Positions 1 to 10,445 of a stretch of 64,000 nt of DNA are shown one piece after another. Both the position numbers and the translations under genes were made by a program. Where the stretch lies: assembly GCA_001595385.3 (NCBI GenBank), contig LVEI03000001.1, forward strand, positions 1,765,501-1,829,500, read 5' to 3'. Positions within the stretch are counted from its first letter, which is position 1, and each line of letters opens with the position of its first letter. The DNA comes from Deltaproteobacteria bacterium GWC2_55_46 (GTDB taxonomy: Bacteria > Desulfobacterota > GWC2-55-46). A model generated the notes under the pieces. It was not told where the DNA came from. It did not search any database and saw only the letters and a program-made list of their open reading frames with translations.

Positions 1-2
1 GA

Positions 3-1172
3 GGTGAAAAGAAAGATACCCTTTCAAGGCTCGACTCTCTCGACTGGGTCTATGTGCCTTCGTTTTATAATGTCGTCTACGAAGGCATAAGGATTAAAGA
101 GGTCGTGGCCGCAAAGGGCGCAAAGGCCTCCGTAAAGTCCGCGAAGACGGGGGATCTCAGCAAGGCTCCGGTACCCCAGAGCTTTGTATATACCCCTCAG
201 ACCGAGTTCAGGGAGACCTATTGCGTTGAGGTGGAAAGGGGCTGCGGCAAGGGGTGCAGGTTCTGCGCCGCCGGCTTCCTCTATCTCCCGCCCAGGATGA
301 GGGATGCCGCAGCGGTGCTCGAATCGGTCAGCAAGGGGCTGGAAAGCTCAGGCAAGGTAGGTCTTGTTGGCACCGCTGTATCAGAGTACCCGGAGATAAA
401 AGAGGTATTGAGGCGCGGCATCGGCAGGAACGCGACCTTGACGCTGTCTTCGCTACGCCTCGACGAGCTCGACTCCGAGTTCCTTGCCCTTCTTAAAGAT
501 GCCGGTTACAGGACCATGACTCTCGCCCCTGAGGCGGGCACAGAGCGCATGCGCGATATCATCAACAAGGGGATAACCGGGGAAGAGATAATGGAGTCTG
601 TCCGGCTCATCGCCGACGCAGGCATCAGGAGGGTAAGGCTCTACTTCCTTGTGGGCCTGCCCGGAGAGACCGACGAGGACGTCCAGGGCATCGTCGACCT
701 CTCGATAGAGATACGGAAGGCGTTAAAGGGCGGCGAGGTCAACTTGAGCGTAAACCCGTTCATCCCCAAGCCCTGCACCCCTTTCCAGTGGCACGGCTTC
801 GAGAGTATTGACGTCATAGAAAGAAGGCTCGGGATAATAAAGAAGAGCCTCGGCAAGGCCGGGATCATGGTACGTGAGATGTCCGCGAGGGAGGCCTTTT
901 TGCAGGCCTATCTTTCGAGGGCGGACAGGCGCGCAGGCGAGATCATCCTGGCGGCGGCGGACTCCGGCTGGAGGAAGGCGATGAAGGGAAAAGAGGCGTT
1001 CATCGCGGAATCGGTCCACTCGGCGAGGGATAAGGATGATATACTGCCCTGGGACATAATAGACCACGGTGTGAAAAAAGATTATTTCTGGAAGGAATAT
1101 CAGAGGGGTCTGGGGGGAAAAACAACCCCGCCTTGCGACGTTGGCAGGTGCTCAAGGTGCGGGGTCTGCTGA
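3..1172 (+). CDS. B12-binding-type radical SAM protein (5' end outside window)
   Basis: The reading frame is open to the first bases of the window, so the start lies upstream; a GTG at 54 is in frame but falls inside conserved sequence. The protein has the radical-SAM cluster motif C-x3-C-x2-C (CGKGCRFC) and ends in a Cys-rich tail (CDVGRCSRCGVC). Both motifs recur in the next gene, so the two are adjacent paralogues. The family (TIGR03960-like radical SAM, often with an N-terminal cobalamin-binding domain) is widespread, but its reaction is not firmly known. Unlike its neighbour it has no DUF2344 domain. It is probably co-directional with the next gene; a palindromic repeat lies between them. 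Confidence 0.85.
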   Translation, partial: GEKKDTLSRLDSLDWVYVPSFYNVVYEGIRIKEVVAAKGAKASVKSAKTGDLSKAPVPQSFVYTPQTEFRETYCVEVERGCGKGCRFCAAGFLYLPPRMRDAAAVLESVSKGLESSGKVGLVGTAVSEYPEIKEVLRRGIGRNATLTLSSLRLDELDSEFLALLKDAGYRTMTLAPEAGTERMRDIINKGITGEEIMESVRLIADAGIRRVRLYFLVGLPGETDEDVQGIVDLSIEIRKALKGGEVNLSVNPFIPKPCTPFQWHGFESIDVIERRLGIIKKSLGKAGIMVREMSAREAFLQAYLSRADRRAGEIILAAADSGWRKAMKGKEAFIAESVHSARDKDDILPWDIIDHGVKKDYFWKEYQRGLGGKTTPPCDVGRCSRCGVC

Positions 1173-1257
1173 AGGTCTCCGCCCGCCCGTTCCATGTGGG
1201 AGAGGGGTTGTTTTAAAAAGATTTTTTCAGCTTACGATGTATTAGAGCCACCAGGAA

Positions 1258-1340
1258 CCCCTCTTTTTTAAAGAGGGGTATGGGGAGATTATTTAACAGT
1301 TTTTTATAATCCCCATTCATCCCCCTTTAGAAAAGGGGGA
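1258..1340. repeat. R1 palindromic repeat, copy 1
   Basis: Two short palindromes, CCCCTCTTT/AAAGAGGGG (1258-1278) and CCCCCTTT/AAAGGGGG (1321-1339), are separated by a GGGGAGATTA-containing spacer. The same two units recur between other genes (41340, 48158, 49104, 59647). It lies in the 196-base gap between the two radical-SAM genes, where I see nothing else. Confidence 0.75.
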
Positions 1341-1368
1341 AAATAAATTTGAGGATAATTGTCGACGT

Positions 1369-3894
1369 ATGACAACGGACATAAAAAAACTCCTTCCCCT
1401 CGTAAGGAAGCCTTCGCGCTATACAGGCGGAGAGGTCAACTCGGTCAAGAAAGACCTCTCAAAGGTGAGGCTTACCTTTGGCATGGGCTTCCCGGACGCC
1501 TATGAGATAGGCATGAGCCATCTCGGCATCCAGATACTCTATCAGATATTGAACGCCCGGGAGGATATCGCCTGCGAAAGGGTATTCGCCCCGTGGACCG
1601 ACATGGAAGGGCTTTTGAGGAAGCGGGGCTTGAGGCTTACTACCCTCGAGTCCGGCATACCGTTAAACGGCCTCGACATACTCGGGATATCCCTCCAGTA
1701 TGAGCTATCCTACACCAATATCCTCAATATGCTCGACCTTGGCGGCATACCGTTTTTTTCCAGGGACAGGGTCGATGGCGCCACCTTTGTCATCGGCGGC
1801 GGCCCAGTTGCCTTCAACCCCGAGCCTGTGGCGGAGTTCTTTGACGCTCTTCTCCTGGGCGACGGCGAGGAGGCTATCCTTGAGATAGCCGACGCGGTCG
1901 CTGAAGGTATGGAGAAGGGCGAGGGCAGGGTAGAGATACTCAAAAGGCTCGCCCGCATACCCGGCGTCTATGTCCCCTCTTTTTTCGATATCGAATATAA
2001 TGATGATAATACCGTCAAAAGGGCCGTTCCCATCCTCGAAGGCTATGAGAAGGTCGTAAAAAGGACGGTCCCGGACATCAACTCGCTCCCTTTGCCGACA
2101 AGGCCGGTCGTCCCTTTCCTGGAGACGGTACACGACAGGGTAAGTGTCGAGATATCGCGCGGCTGCACCAGGGGGTGCAGGTTCTGCCAGGCCGGGATGA
2201 TCTACAGGCCGGTAAGAGAGAGGGCGCCTGAGGCGGTTAAAAGGATAATAGACGAGAGCCTCAAGAACACGGGCTATGACGAGGTCTCGCTATTGTCTTT
2301 GAGCACCGGCGACTATACTTTCATAGAGGACCTCCTTGCCGGGCTCATGAAGAGGTTCTCGGATGAGAAGATAGCGGTATCGCTCCCCTCCTTGAGGGTA
2401 GGGACCTTGAGCGCGAAGGTCGCCGGGGAAATAAGGAAGGTCAGGAAGACGGGCTTTACGCTCGCGCCAGAGGCCGGGAGCGAACGCCTCCGTAAGCTCA
2501 TAAACAAGGGCATAAAGGAAGAGGACCTCCACGCGGCGGCCAGGGACATATTCACCCTCGGCTGGAAGTCAATGAAGCTCTACTTCATGATAGGCCTTCC
2601 GACGGAAGAAGATGAGGACATCCTTGCCATAGTCCGCCTCGCCGAGTGCGTTAAGAATATAGGCAAGGGCGCCTCCGGCAGATGGCCTGAGATAAACGTT
2701 AGCGCCTCTTCGTTCATACCAAAGCCTTTTACGCCATTTCAGTGGGAGCCTCAGATAACGATGGGCGAGGGGCTTCGGAAACAGGCGCTACTGCGTAAAG
2801 AGCTTTCCAGGCTAAAGCTCGGCTTCAAATGGCACGGCGCCGACATGAGCATCGTCGAAGGCGTTTTCTCGCGTGGCGACCGCAGGCTTTCAAAGGTCTT
2901 GCTCAATGCCTACAGGAACGGGTGCAGGTTCGACGGCTGGAGCGAGATGTTCGACTTCGCCAAATGGCAGGAGGCCTTCCGCGCCTCCTGCATAGACCCG
3001 TCGTTCTATACGGAAAGACGCAGGCCTTTTGACGAGGTATTCCCGTGGGACCACCTGAGCCCGGGCGTTAAAAAGCATTTTTTCAGGAAGGAGCTTGATA
3101 GCGCCCTCGCCCTTGCCGAAACGCCGGACTGCAAGGTGGACAGGTGCTCGCAATGCGGCCTCTGCGACTGGAAGAGCATAAAACCGAGGCCCGCAGATGA
3201 AGCCCCTTCATTTAGCGATGTCCATGGCCGGGCGGGCGATGACGTCTCTTTCAGGGTAAGGCTTAAGTTCTCCAAGACCGGGGACGCGAGGTTCCTGGGC
3301 CACCTGGAGCTTATGTCCGCGGTTGTAAGGGCCGTAAGAAGGGCCGGGTTGCCACTTAGGTACTCGCAGGGCTTTCACCCGATGCCAAAGTTGTCGTTCG
3401 GCCCGCCACTGCCGGTCGGCATCGAATCCCTTGAGGAGTACCTCGACATCGAGCTTGCCGGGAGTGTAGCTCCGGAAGAGGTGCTCAAGAGGCTCAATAG
3501 CGAGATGCCCCGGGGGTTACATTTTCTTGAGGCTTATCACTTACCCTTGAAAGTTGCTCTGCCCTCTGCTATTATGACAGAGTATGTTGCTGCTTTAAAT
3601 GACAGCCCACAGGGCTTGCATATAGATTTTGAAAGAATTGATGGGTTATTAAGGGATTTTTTAAGCAGGGACTCCATTCCCGTGACTATCGAGAAGGAGG
3701 GCAGGACCAGAGAGATCGACATCAAACCGCTTCTGGCAGGGCTTTCCCTGAATAGCGATTTGACATTGAGGCTCGCCCTTAAAAAGGGCGACGGCGCATC
3801 AGTCCGGCCTCACGACGTCCTGGCCTGTCTCCTTTCCCTACCGAGGGAATCCGCTTCCTTAATCCCCATCCTTAAAATCAGGGCGGTCCATTAG
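1369..3894 (+). CDS. TIGR03960 radical SAM protein fused to DUF2344
   Basis: The 841-residue protein has an N-terminal B12-binding-like region (about 1-240), a radical-SAM core with cluster cysteines C266, C270 and C273, a Cys-rich tail with C588, C593, C596 and C599, and a C-terminal DUF2344 domain from about residue 628. This architecture commonly precedes RNase G/E in anaerobes, as it does here, which fits an RNA- or translation-related role, but the substrate is unknown. The ATG has only a distant GAGG (14 bases away). A stretch of about 140 bases near 3530-3670, at the start of the DUF2344 tail, is clearly more AT-rich and uses rare leucine codons compared with the rest of the gene. Confidence 0.88.
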   Translation: MTTDIKKLLPLVRKPSRYTGGEVNSVKKDLSKVRLTFGMGFPDAYEIGMSHLGIQILYQILNAREDIACERVFAPWTDMEGLLRKRGLRLTTLESGIPLNGLDILGISLQYELSYTNILNMLDLGGIPFFSRDRVDGATFVIGGGPVAFNPEPVAEFFDALLLGDGEEAILEIADAVAEGMEKGEGRVEILKRLARIPGVYVPSFFDIEYNDDNTVKRAVPILEGYEKVVKRTVPDINSLPLPTRPVVPFLETVHDRVSVEISRGCTRGCRFCQAGMIYRPVRERAPEAVKRIIDESLKNTGYDEVSLLSLSTGDYTFIEDLLAGLMKRFSDEKIAVSLPSLRVGTLSAKVAGEIRKVRKTGFTLAPEAGSERLRKLINKGIKEEDLHAAARDIFTLGWKSMKLYFMIGLPTEEDEDILAIVRLAECVKNIGKGASGRWPEINVSASSFIPKPFTPFQWEPQITMGEGLRKQALLRKELSRLKLGFKWHGADMSIVEGVFSRGDRRLSKVLLNAYRNGCRFDGWSEMFDFAKWQEAFRASCIDPSFYTERRRPFDEVFPWDHLSPGVKKHFFRKELDSALALAETPDCKVDRCSQCGLCDWKSIKPRPADEAPSFSDVHGRAGDDVSFRVRLKFSKTGDARFLGHLELMSAVVRAVRRAGLPLRYSQGFHPMPKLSFGPPLPVGIESLEEYLDIELAGSVAPEEVLKRLNSEMPRGLHFLEAYHLPLKVALPSAIMTEYVAALNDSPQGLHIDFERIDGLLRDFLSRDSIPVTIEKEGRTREIDIKPLLAGLSLNSDLTLRLALKKGDGASVRPHDVLACLLSLPRESASLIPILKIRAVH

Positions 3895-3925
3895 CTACCT
3901 TTAGGGGGACGCGCCCAACCTCACT

Positions 3926-5401
3926 ATGAAGAACAGTAACAGGACAGAGATACTCATCAACTCAAACCCGTTTGAGAAGAGGGTGGCCCTTATCGAGCAG
4001 GGCCGGCTCGTGGAGTTCTACGTCGAGCGGGCCAAGGACAGGGGCATCACCGGCAATATCTACAAGGGCAGGATCGTAAGGGTGCTCCCTGGCATGCAGT
4101 CCGCCTTCGTGGAGGTCGGCATACAGAGGACATCGTTCCTGCACGTCTCCGATATAAAAGAGCCTCCCGACGAGTTCGAGGAGGAGGATGAAGAGCACCA
4201 GAAGCACGCGGACGTAAGGATACAGGACCTTATAAAAGAGGGGCAGGAGATGATGGTCCAGGCTGCCAAGGAGCCGATTGGCACCAAGGGCGCGAGGGTA
4301 ACCTCCTACATCTCCTTGCCGGGCCGCTACCTGGTATTCATGCCCACCTACGATAAGATCGCCATCTCCCGGAGGATATCGAGCGAGAAGGAGAGGAGAA
4401 GGCTCCGTGAGATAGTCTCGTCAGTGCGTCCTCCCGGCTACGGGTTCATCATCAGGACCGTGTGCGACGGCATGCCCAAAGAGGACATCCAGGCCGATAT
4501 GGAGTTCCTCATAAAGCTCTGGAACTCCATATTAAAGACGAAAGACCAGGTCAGGACGCCCGGGCTGGTCTGGTCGGAGCTCGACATCACGCTCAGGATA
4601 ATAAGGGACCTTTTCTCGAAGGATATTGACAAGCTCATAATAGACTCAAAAGAGGAATATGAGCGCGCGAGGAAGTTCGTCGAGGACTTTATGCCTCACC
4701 TTGCCGGAAGGCTCGAGCTCTATGAAGGCAAGGAGGATATCTTCGACGCCCACGGCATCGAGATAGAGCTTACAGACGCCCTTGAGCGGCGCGTCTGGCT
4801 CCGCTCCGGCGGCCACATCGTCATCGACCAGATGGAGGCCCTTACAGCGATAGACGTGAACACGGGCAAGTACGTTGGAAAAAAGAGCTCTGAGGATACC
4901 ATTGTCAAGACCAACCTCGAGGCGGTAAAAGAGGTAGTCTACCAGCTCCGGCTCCGCAACATCGGGGGCATCATAGTGATAGACTTCATCGACATGGCAA
5001 GGGCCGCCGACAGGGAGAAGGTCTATAACGCGCTCAAGGAGGCGCTCAAGGCCGACAAGGCGCGTACCAATATACTCAAGATATCCGAGCTCGGCATCGT
5101 GGAGATGACGAGGAAGAGGACGAGGGAGAGCTTGTCGCAGTCGCTCTGCGAGCCATGTCCTTACTGCGACGGTAACGCGCAGGTGAAGGCGAAGGACACC
5201 ATTATAATGGATATCTACAGGGAGCTCACGAGAGAGCTCCCCATGAGAAAGAAGAAGGCGACGCTGTACGTAAGCCCCTCCGTGGCCGAGCGGCTTAAGG
5301 AAGACCCCGGCCCTATGCAGGAGGTCGAGAAGAAATCCGGCAAGAAGGTGATCGTCAAGCCTGTGGACAGGTTTCACCAGGAAAGGTACGAAATACTCTG
5401 A
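3926..5401 (+). CDS. rng: Ribonuclease G/E family endoribonuclease
   Basis: The 491-residue protein fits RNase G rather than the long RNase E. It cleaves single-stranded RNA and matures rRNA in known members. An S1 domain lies near the N-terminus (about 40-130, with an acidic insertion). The metal-binding aspartates are D310 (AIDVNTG) and D353 (IDFIDM), spaced 43 apart as in E. coli RNase E (D303/D346). The Zn-link cysteines are C411 and C414 (CPYC). There is no long C-terminal degradosome scaffold. It follows the radical-SAM/DUF2344 gene by 31 bases and is likely co-transcribed with it. Confidence 0.95.
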   Translation: MKNSNRTEILINSNPFEKRVALIEQGRLVEFYVERAKDRGITGNIYKGRIVRVLPGMQSAFVEVGIQRTSFLHVSDIKEPPDEFEEEDEEHQKHADVRIQDLIKEGQEMMVQAAKEPIGTKGARVTSYISLPGRYLVFMPTYDKIAISRRISSEKERRRLREIVSSVRPPGYGFIIRTVCDGMPKEDIQADMEFLIKLWNSILKTKDQVRTPGLVWSELDITLRIIRDLFSKDIDKLIIDSKEEYERARKFVEDFMPHLAGRLELYEGKEDIFDAHGIEIELTDALERRVWLRSGGHIVIDQMEALTAIDVNTGKYVGKKSSEDTIVKTNLEAVKEVVYQLRLRNIGGIIVIDFIDMARAADREKVYNALKEALKADKARTNILKISELGIVEMTRKRTRESLSQSLCEPCPYCDGNAQVKAKDTIIMDIYRELTRELPMRKKKATLYVSPSVAERLKEDPGPMQEVEKKSGKKVIVKPVDRFHQERYEIL

Positions 5402-5429
5402 CCGCCCTGGGGTTTTCCCCATTCCTTCC

Positions 5430-5455
5430 AAAAGCCCGTGTTTTGCAAGGCTTTT
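5430..5455 (+). terminator. Possible weak terminator after rng
   Basis: AAAAGCC pairs with GGCTTTT across a 12-base loop, and the T run lies inside the 3' arm. It sits between rng and a well-formed promoter for the cytochrome gene. Confidence 0.35.
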
Positions 5456-5469
5456 CGGTTTCAAAGCCC

Positions 5470-5499
5470 TTGACAAGCAATCCCCTTCCCGTTTACCAT
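5470..5499 (+). promoter_or_regulatory. Candidate sigma-70 promoter for the cytochrome c pair
   Basis: TTGACA (5470-5475), an 18-base spacer and TACCAT (5494-5499). The inferred start near 5506 gives a leader of about 35 bases with a TAGGAG ribosome site before the ATG at 5541. Confidence 0.5.
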
Positions 5500-5540
5500 A
5501 AAGGCAGCCTTATTTATCCTTTTTCAATGTTAGGAGCAAG

Positions 5541-6209
5541 ATGAGAGCTCTTGGGGTTTTATTCGCTGTTACAGCCCTTGCCTGCGCTGTTTTGTTTCCG
5601 GCTGGAGCGCAGGCCGGGGTCGCTGAAGGGAAAAAGGCTTTCGAGGCGCGCAAATGCGCCTCATGCCATCAGGTCGCCGGGCCTGCCTCTGAAAAGACCA
5701 TAAAGGACCAGCTCGCCAAGAAAGGGCCTGAGCTCTGGTACGCGGGCAGCAAGTTCAAGGCCGGTTTTCTTGAGAGGTGGCTCTCCAACCCTCAGCCCAT
5801 AAGGCCGCTTGCCTACAATAGCGTAACCGAGAGGAACAAGGGCGACCACCAGAGGCTTGCCGGTCCAGAGGCGAAAGACGTGGCCGTGTACCTTATGAGC
5901 CTCAAATCGACAAATGTAAAGCAGCTCGGCATCCAGCCGGCAGACACCCCGAAGGGCAGGGTTATTTTCATAAAGAAGCAGTCGTGCTACGGCTGCCATA
6001 CCGTCATCAATAACAGGGGCAAGGCCGTGGGCGGCCTCTCCGGCCCCGCTCTTGCCAACGCCTATGACAGGCTCAACCCGGACTGGGTCTACGCCTATCT
6101 TTCCAACCCGAAGGCCTTCAAGCCGGTCAAGATGATGCCTGTCTATGCCGGGGTGCTTAACGACGCCGAGATGAAGGAGCTCGCGGCGTATGTCGGGGGG
6201 CTCAGATGA
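5541..6209 (+). CDS. Periplasmic diheme cytochrome c
   Basis: The 222-residue protein starts with a Sec signal peptide (basic start, hydrophobic core, cleavage after about AGAQA near residue 25). It carries two covalent heme sites, CASCH (C39-H43) and CYGCH (C149-H153), each in its own cytochrome c domain. It probably carries electrons in the periplasm; its redox partner cannot be told from sequence. A TAGGAG site precedes the ATG. Its stop overlaps an in-frame ATG of the next cytochrome gene (ATGA), so the two are likely translated together. Confidence 0.9.
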   Translation: MRALGVLFAVTALACAVLFPAGAQAGVAEGKKAFEARKCASCHQVAGPASEKTIKDQLAKKGPELWYAGSKFKAGFLERWLSNPQPIRPLAYNSVTERNKGDHQRLAGPEAKDVAVYLMSLKSTNVKQLGIQPADTPKGRVIFIKKQSCYGCHTVINNRGKAVGGLSGPALANAYDRLNPDWVYAYLSNPKAFKPVKMMPVYAGVLNDAEMKELAAYVGGLR

Positions 6210-6226
6210 GATCGAAGGAGCGTGCG

Positions 6227-6592
6227 ATGGGTTTGAGGCCTTATTATATCGTCCCGGCCATTCTGCTGGCCCTGGGCGCGGCAGCCGCGCCTTCTTTCGG
6301 GGCCACGGCAGAGGAGAACTATAAATTCTATTGCGCCCAGTGCCATGGAACACACGGCAGGGGAGACGGGCCAAACGCCACGAAGGAGATGCCGGTTAGC
6401 CCGCGCGATCATACAAGCGCGGTCGAGATGAGCAAACTAACGGACGAGGATATCATAAACGCGATAGCCGAGGGCGGCCCGGCCACGAGCAAGTCAAGCC
6501 TCATGCCCCCTTTCGGCAAGACCCTCACCAGGGGTGAGATAACGGAGCTTAAGGCCTATTTGAGAAAGCTCTGCAACTGCAAGGGGAAGTAG
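6227..6592 (+). CDS. Periplasmic monoheme cytochrome c
   Basis: A class I cytochrome c of about 121 residues with one CAQCH heme site (C36-H40) after an N-terminal signal segment, and a Met ligand candidate in the SLMPPFG motif. I chose ATG 6227 because AAGGAG lies six bases upstream; an in-frame ATG at 6206 would overlap the previous stop and add seven residues. The C-terminus has two extra cysteines (LCNCKGK). It is in one operon with the diheme cytochrome and likely accepts or donates electrons in the same chain. Confidence 0.87.
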   Translation: MGLRPYYIVPAILLALGAAAAPSFGATAEENYKFYCAQCHGTHGRGDGPNATKEMPVSPRDHTSAVEMSKLTDEDIINAIAEGGPATSKSSLMPPFGKTLTRGEITELKAYLRKLCNCKGK

Positions 6593-6607
6593 CATCAAGG
6601 TATCAAA

Positions 6608-6823
6608 ATGGGTTTTGGTTCAGAGAGGTTCGGATTCGTACTTATGCTCCTCGGCGCGCTCCTCGTCATCGAGGGCATCCCGTACTTCGGTTTTCCCAAG
6701 GCGGTAAGGCATTGGGCGGGGTATCTCCACCGTCTCCCCGAGAAGAGGATGAGGCTTCTGGGCCTCGTGATAATGGCCTCTGGCATAGTCCTTCTTTTCG
6801 CCATAAGGGACATCTGGAAGTAA
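6608..6823 (+). CDS. DUF2065 family small membrane protein (first copy)
   Basis: The 71-residue protein has two hydrophobic segments around a short basic loop, and the LLGALLVIEGIPYFGFP motif typical of DUF2065 (YjeT-like) inner-membrane proteins. Function is unknown in the family; members often lie near hflK/hflC, but not here. It starts 15 bases after the cytochrome gene with an AAGG site. The next gene is a second copy of the same family. Confidence 0.75.
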   Translation: MGFGSERFGFVLMLLGALLVIEGIPYFGFPKAVRHWAGYLHRLPEKRMRLLGLVIMASGIVLLFAIRDIWK

Positions 6824-6827
6824 GCCC

Positions 6828-7016
6828 ATGGAGATCATACTTCCAGTCCTCGGCGCCCTGCTTGTCATAGAGGGGCTGCCGTATCTCCTCTTTCCCGGTA
6901 AGGTCAAGGAATGGTCGGCCGCGCTTGTTGAGGCTACAGAGCCGGGGATGAGGGTAATAGGCCTTGTAACCGTTTTTGCCGGGCTACTAATACTCTACCT
7001 TGTCCGGTCCTTCTAA
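6828..7016 (+). CDS. DUF2065 family small membrane protein (second copy)
   Basis: The 62-residue protein repeats the pattern of its neighbour: VLGALLVIEGLPYLLFP, a polar middle and a second membrane span (VTVFAGLLILYLV). The two share the same fold and key residues but differ clearly, so this is an old tandem duplication. It starts four bases after the previous stop. The two may form a hetero-oligomer in the inner membrane; this is inference. Confidence 0.72.
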   Translation: MEIILPVLGALLVIEGLPYLLFPGKVKEWSAALVEATEPGMRVIGLVTVFAGLLILYLVRSF

Positions 7017-7030
7017 ATCTACCCTGAGCA

Positions 7031-7056
7031 AATCGGAGTTTTTCAGCAACTGATAA
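7031..7056. repeat. R5 repeat fragment (AATCGGAGTTTTTCAGCAAC)
   Basis: The same block recurs at 43804-43830, and its TTTTTCAGCAACC part at 32055-32075. Here it ends three bases before the SpoIID-like start codon, so that gene has no usable Shine-Dalgarno site of its own. Confidence 0.6.
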
Positions 7057-7059
7057 TAT

Positions 7060-8160
7060 ATGCCATCGTTTAAAACCAGGCCCTGGCGGCTTATAAGCGT
7101 TCTTTTGCTCCTGCTCTCTGGCTGTCTCCATACGGCGCCCGGCCAGGCTGGCTATGGGGAGAAGGTGCGGGTCCTGATACTTAAATCGTCCGGCTCCTTT
7201 GACCTCCGTGGCACTGACAGGGGGGAGCTGCATATCAGGTACTCCGGGGCGGAGTCCGCCTCTGTGAACGGCAGATTGAAGCGCCTGCCGATGAAGCTTT
7301 ATCCAGAGGACGAGTTCGTCTATATAAACGGCAGGCCCTACCGCGGGACGGTCGAGGTCTCGGCTGGCAAGGGCGCCCTTCTGGTAGTGAACGAAGTCAA
7401 CATGGAGGCCTACATAGCCGGGATAATAAATAACGAGATATCGTCCAAATGGCCTGAGGACGTGATAAAGTCACAGGCTGTCATCGCCAGGACCTATGCC
7501 CTCTTCAACATGAGAAAGAGGCAGAACCTGCCTTATCATGTTGAAAGCTCTGTCATGGGGCAGGTCTACAGCGGCGCCTCGGTAGAGGATAACGCCGCCA
7601 TAAAGGCCGTGCAGGCAACCGCGGGCGAGATACTCGTCTTTGACGGCGAGCCGGCCCTGACGGTCTACCACTCGAACGCCGGCGGCATGACCGATTCGGC
7701 GCGCGAAATATGGCGCAGGGATTATCCATACCTTCTGCCGGTGGAGAGCCCGTTTGATGCGAGCGCCCCGAAGTACGAGTGGGAGTTCGCCCTCCCGGCG
7801 GAGTCTTTCAAGGGGCTCCTTTCTTCCGGGGGCCTCCCCGCGCTCACTCCTCAAGAGATAACCGTCCTCGATACTACCTCGGCTGGAAGGGTAAAGCTCA
7901 TCGCCTTAAGGGATGGCAGCGGGAAAGAGGCGCGGTTATCGGGTGAGGAGCTTAGAGGGGCCGTAGGTTACTCTAATTTGAGATCGACCTTCTTCGCTGT
8001 CGAGAAGGACGGGGACCGCTTTATCTTCAAGGGCAGGGGCTCCGGCCATGGGGTCGGCCTCTCCCAATGGGGGGCAAAGGGGATGGCGGAGAACGGATAT
8101 TCCTACAGGGAAATACTCGATCATTTTTATCCGGGCACAGAGCTTACCAGGGCGTGGTGA
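7060..8160 (+). CDS. SpoIID/LytB domain lipoprotein
   Basis: The 366-residue protein has a lipoprotein signal peptide (LLLLLSGC, lipobox Cys near residue 22) and a SpoIID domain (about 100-360). Typical stretches are VEAYIAG-like (MEAYIAGIINNEISSKWP), SQAVIARTYA, YHSNAGG and GHGVGLSQWGA. SpoIID proteins are lytic transglycosylases acting on denuded glycan; in Gram-negative bacteria the homologues probably remodel the cell wall. The start codon directly follows a dispersed repeat and lacks a clear ribosome site. The next gene, queA, follows after 57 bases. Confidence 0.87.
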   Translation: MPSFKTRPWRLISVLLLLLSGCLHTAPGQAGYGEKVRVLILKSSGSFDLRGTDRGELHIRYSGAESASVNGRLKRLPMKLYPEDEFVYINGRPYRGTVEVSAGKGALLVVNEVNMEAYIAGIINNEISSKWPEDVIKSQAVIARTYALFNMRKRQNLPYHVESSVMGQVYSGASVEDNAAIKAVQATAGEILVFDGEPALTVYHSNAGGMTDSAREIWRRDYPYLLPVESPFDASAPKYEWEFALPAESFKGLLSSGGLPALTPQEITVLDTTSAGRVKLIALRDGSGKEARLSGEELRGAVGYSNLRSTFFAVEKDGDRFIFKGRGSGHGVGLSQWGAKGMAENGYSYREILDHFYPGTELTRAW

Positions 8161-8217
8161 CCCACCTTTTTTTAAATCCCCTCTAAATCAAGCGGACCTC
8201 TTTGAGAATTGACTCTG

Positions 8218-9234
8218 ATGGAACTTAACGACTTCATATTCGACCTCCCTGAGAGGCTCATCGCCCAGCACCCGCTGCCTGAGAGGGACGCTTCGCGCCT
8301 CATGGTGCTCTCCAGGGAAACCGGGCATATTGAGCACAGCTCATTCAGGGACCTCGCCAAGTACCTCAAGGCCGGGGACGTCCTTATATTGAACGACACC
8401 AGGGTCATTCCTACAAGGGTCTTTGGCCAGAAGGGCAGCGGCGGCAGGGTAGAGCTCCTGCTCGTTGACAGGACAGGGGCAGATGGGGATGAATGGAGGT
8501 GCCTGGCGAAGCCCTCGAAGGGGTTGAGGAACGGGACGCGCCTGACCATCGAAGGGGTCGAAGGCGAGATAACCGGAAAGGATGATGAGGGGCTTCTGAC
8601 TTGCAGGTTCGCAAGTCCTCTCGACCTTTCTTCCATAGGCAAGATCCCTCTGCCGCCTTATATAAGGAGGGAGGCTGACGAGGCGGATAGCGTCAGGTAT
8701 CAGACGGTATTCGCCGGGTCCGCCGGGGCTGTAGCGGCCCCAACCGCCGGGCTCCATTTTACTGACGGGCTTATCGACGATATAAAGCGCAAAGGCGTCA
8801 TCGTACACCGCTTAACCCTGCATACAGGCCCGGGCACCTTCATGCCCGTGCGTTGCTCAAGGATCGAGGAGCACAGGATGATGAAAGAGCGCTACATCAT
8901 AGGTAAAGATGCCTTCGATGCGGTGGCGAGCGCGAAAAAGGAAGGGCGGAGGGTCGTTGCCGTGGGCACTACCTCTACGCGCGCCCTCGAATCGAGCGTG
9001 AAGAACGGCTTTGAGAGGCCGGCCCTTGAGGGAGCAACAGACCTTTTCATCTACCCGGGCTTCAGCTTCAAGGCGGTGGACGCCCTCCTGACCAATTTTC
9101 ACCTGCCAGGCTCGACGCTTATAATGCTTGTGGCGGCCTTCGCGGGAACGGGACTGACTCTCGGCGCGTACAGGGAGGCCGTCCGGAAAGAGTACAGGTT
9201 TTTCAGCTATGGCGACGCGATGCTTGTGCTGTAG
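8218..9234 (+). CDS. queA: S-adenosylmethionine:tRNA ribosyltransferase-isomerase QueA
   Basis: QueA transfers the ribosyl part of SAM to preQ1 in tRNA, forming epoxyqueuosine. The N-terminus (MELNDFIFDLPERLIAQHP) and the motifs VLILNDTRVIPTR, AAPTAGLHFT, LHTGPGTF and NFHLPGSTL are standard. An in-frame TTG at 8209 would add three residues, but ATG 8218 gives the normal family N-terminus. The next gene, tgt, makes the preceding step of the same pathway, so the two form a queuosine operon that runs on into the Sec accessory genes. Confidence 0.95.
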   Translation: MELNDFIFDLPERLIAQHPLPERDASRLMVLSRETGHIEHSSFRDLAKYLKAGDVLILNDTRVIPTRVFGQKGSGGRVELLLVDRTGADGDEWRCLAKPSKGLRNGTRLTIEGVEGEITGKDDEGLLTCRFASPLDLSSIGKIPLPPYIRREADEADSVRYQTVFAGSAGAVAAPTAGLHFTDGLIDDIKRKGVIVHRLTLHTGPGTFMPVRCSRIEEHRMMKERYIIGKDAFDAVASAKKEGRRVVAVGTTSTRALESSVKNGFERPALEGATDLFIYPGFSFKAVDALLTNFHLPGSTLIMLVAAFAGTGLTLGAYREAVRKEYRFFSYGDAMLVL

Positions 9235-9265
9235 ACTGTAGATTGTTCTGCTATGATATTCGTAA

Positions 9266-10426
<1,161 letters not shown>

Positions 10427-10445
10427 AAAAAGGAGGACTATTTTC

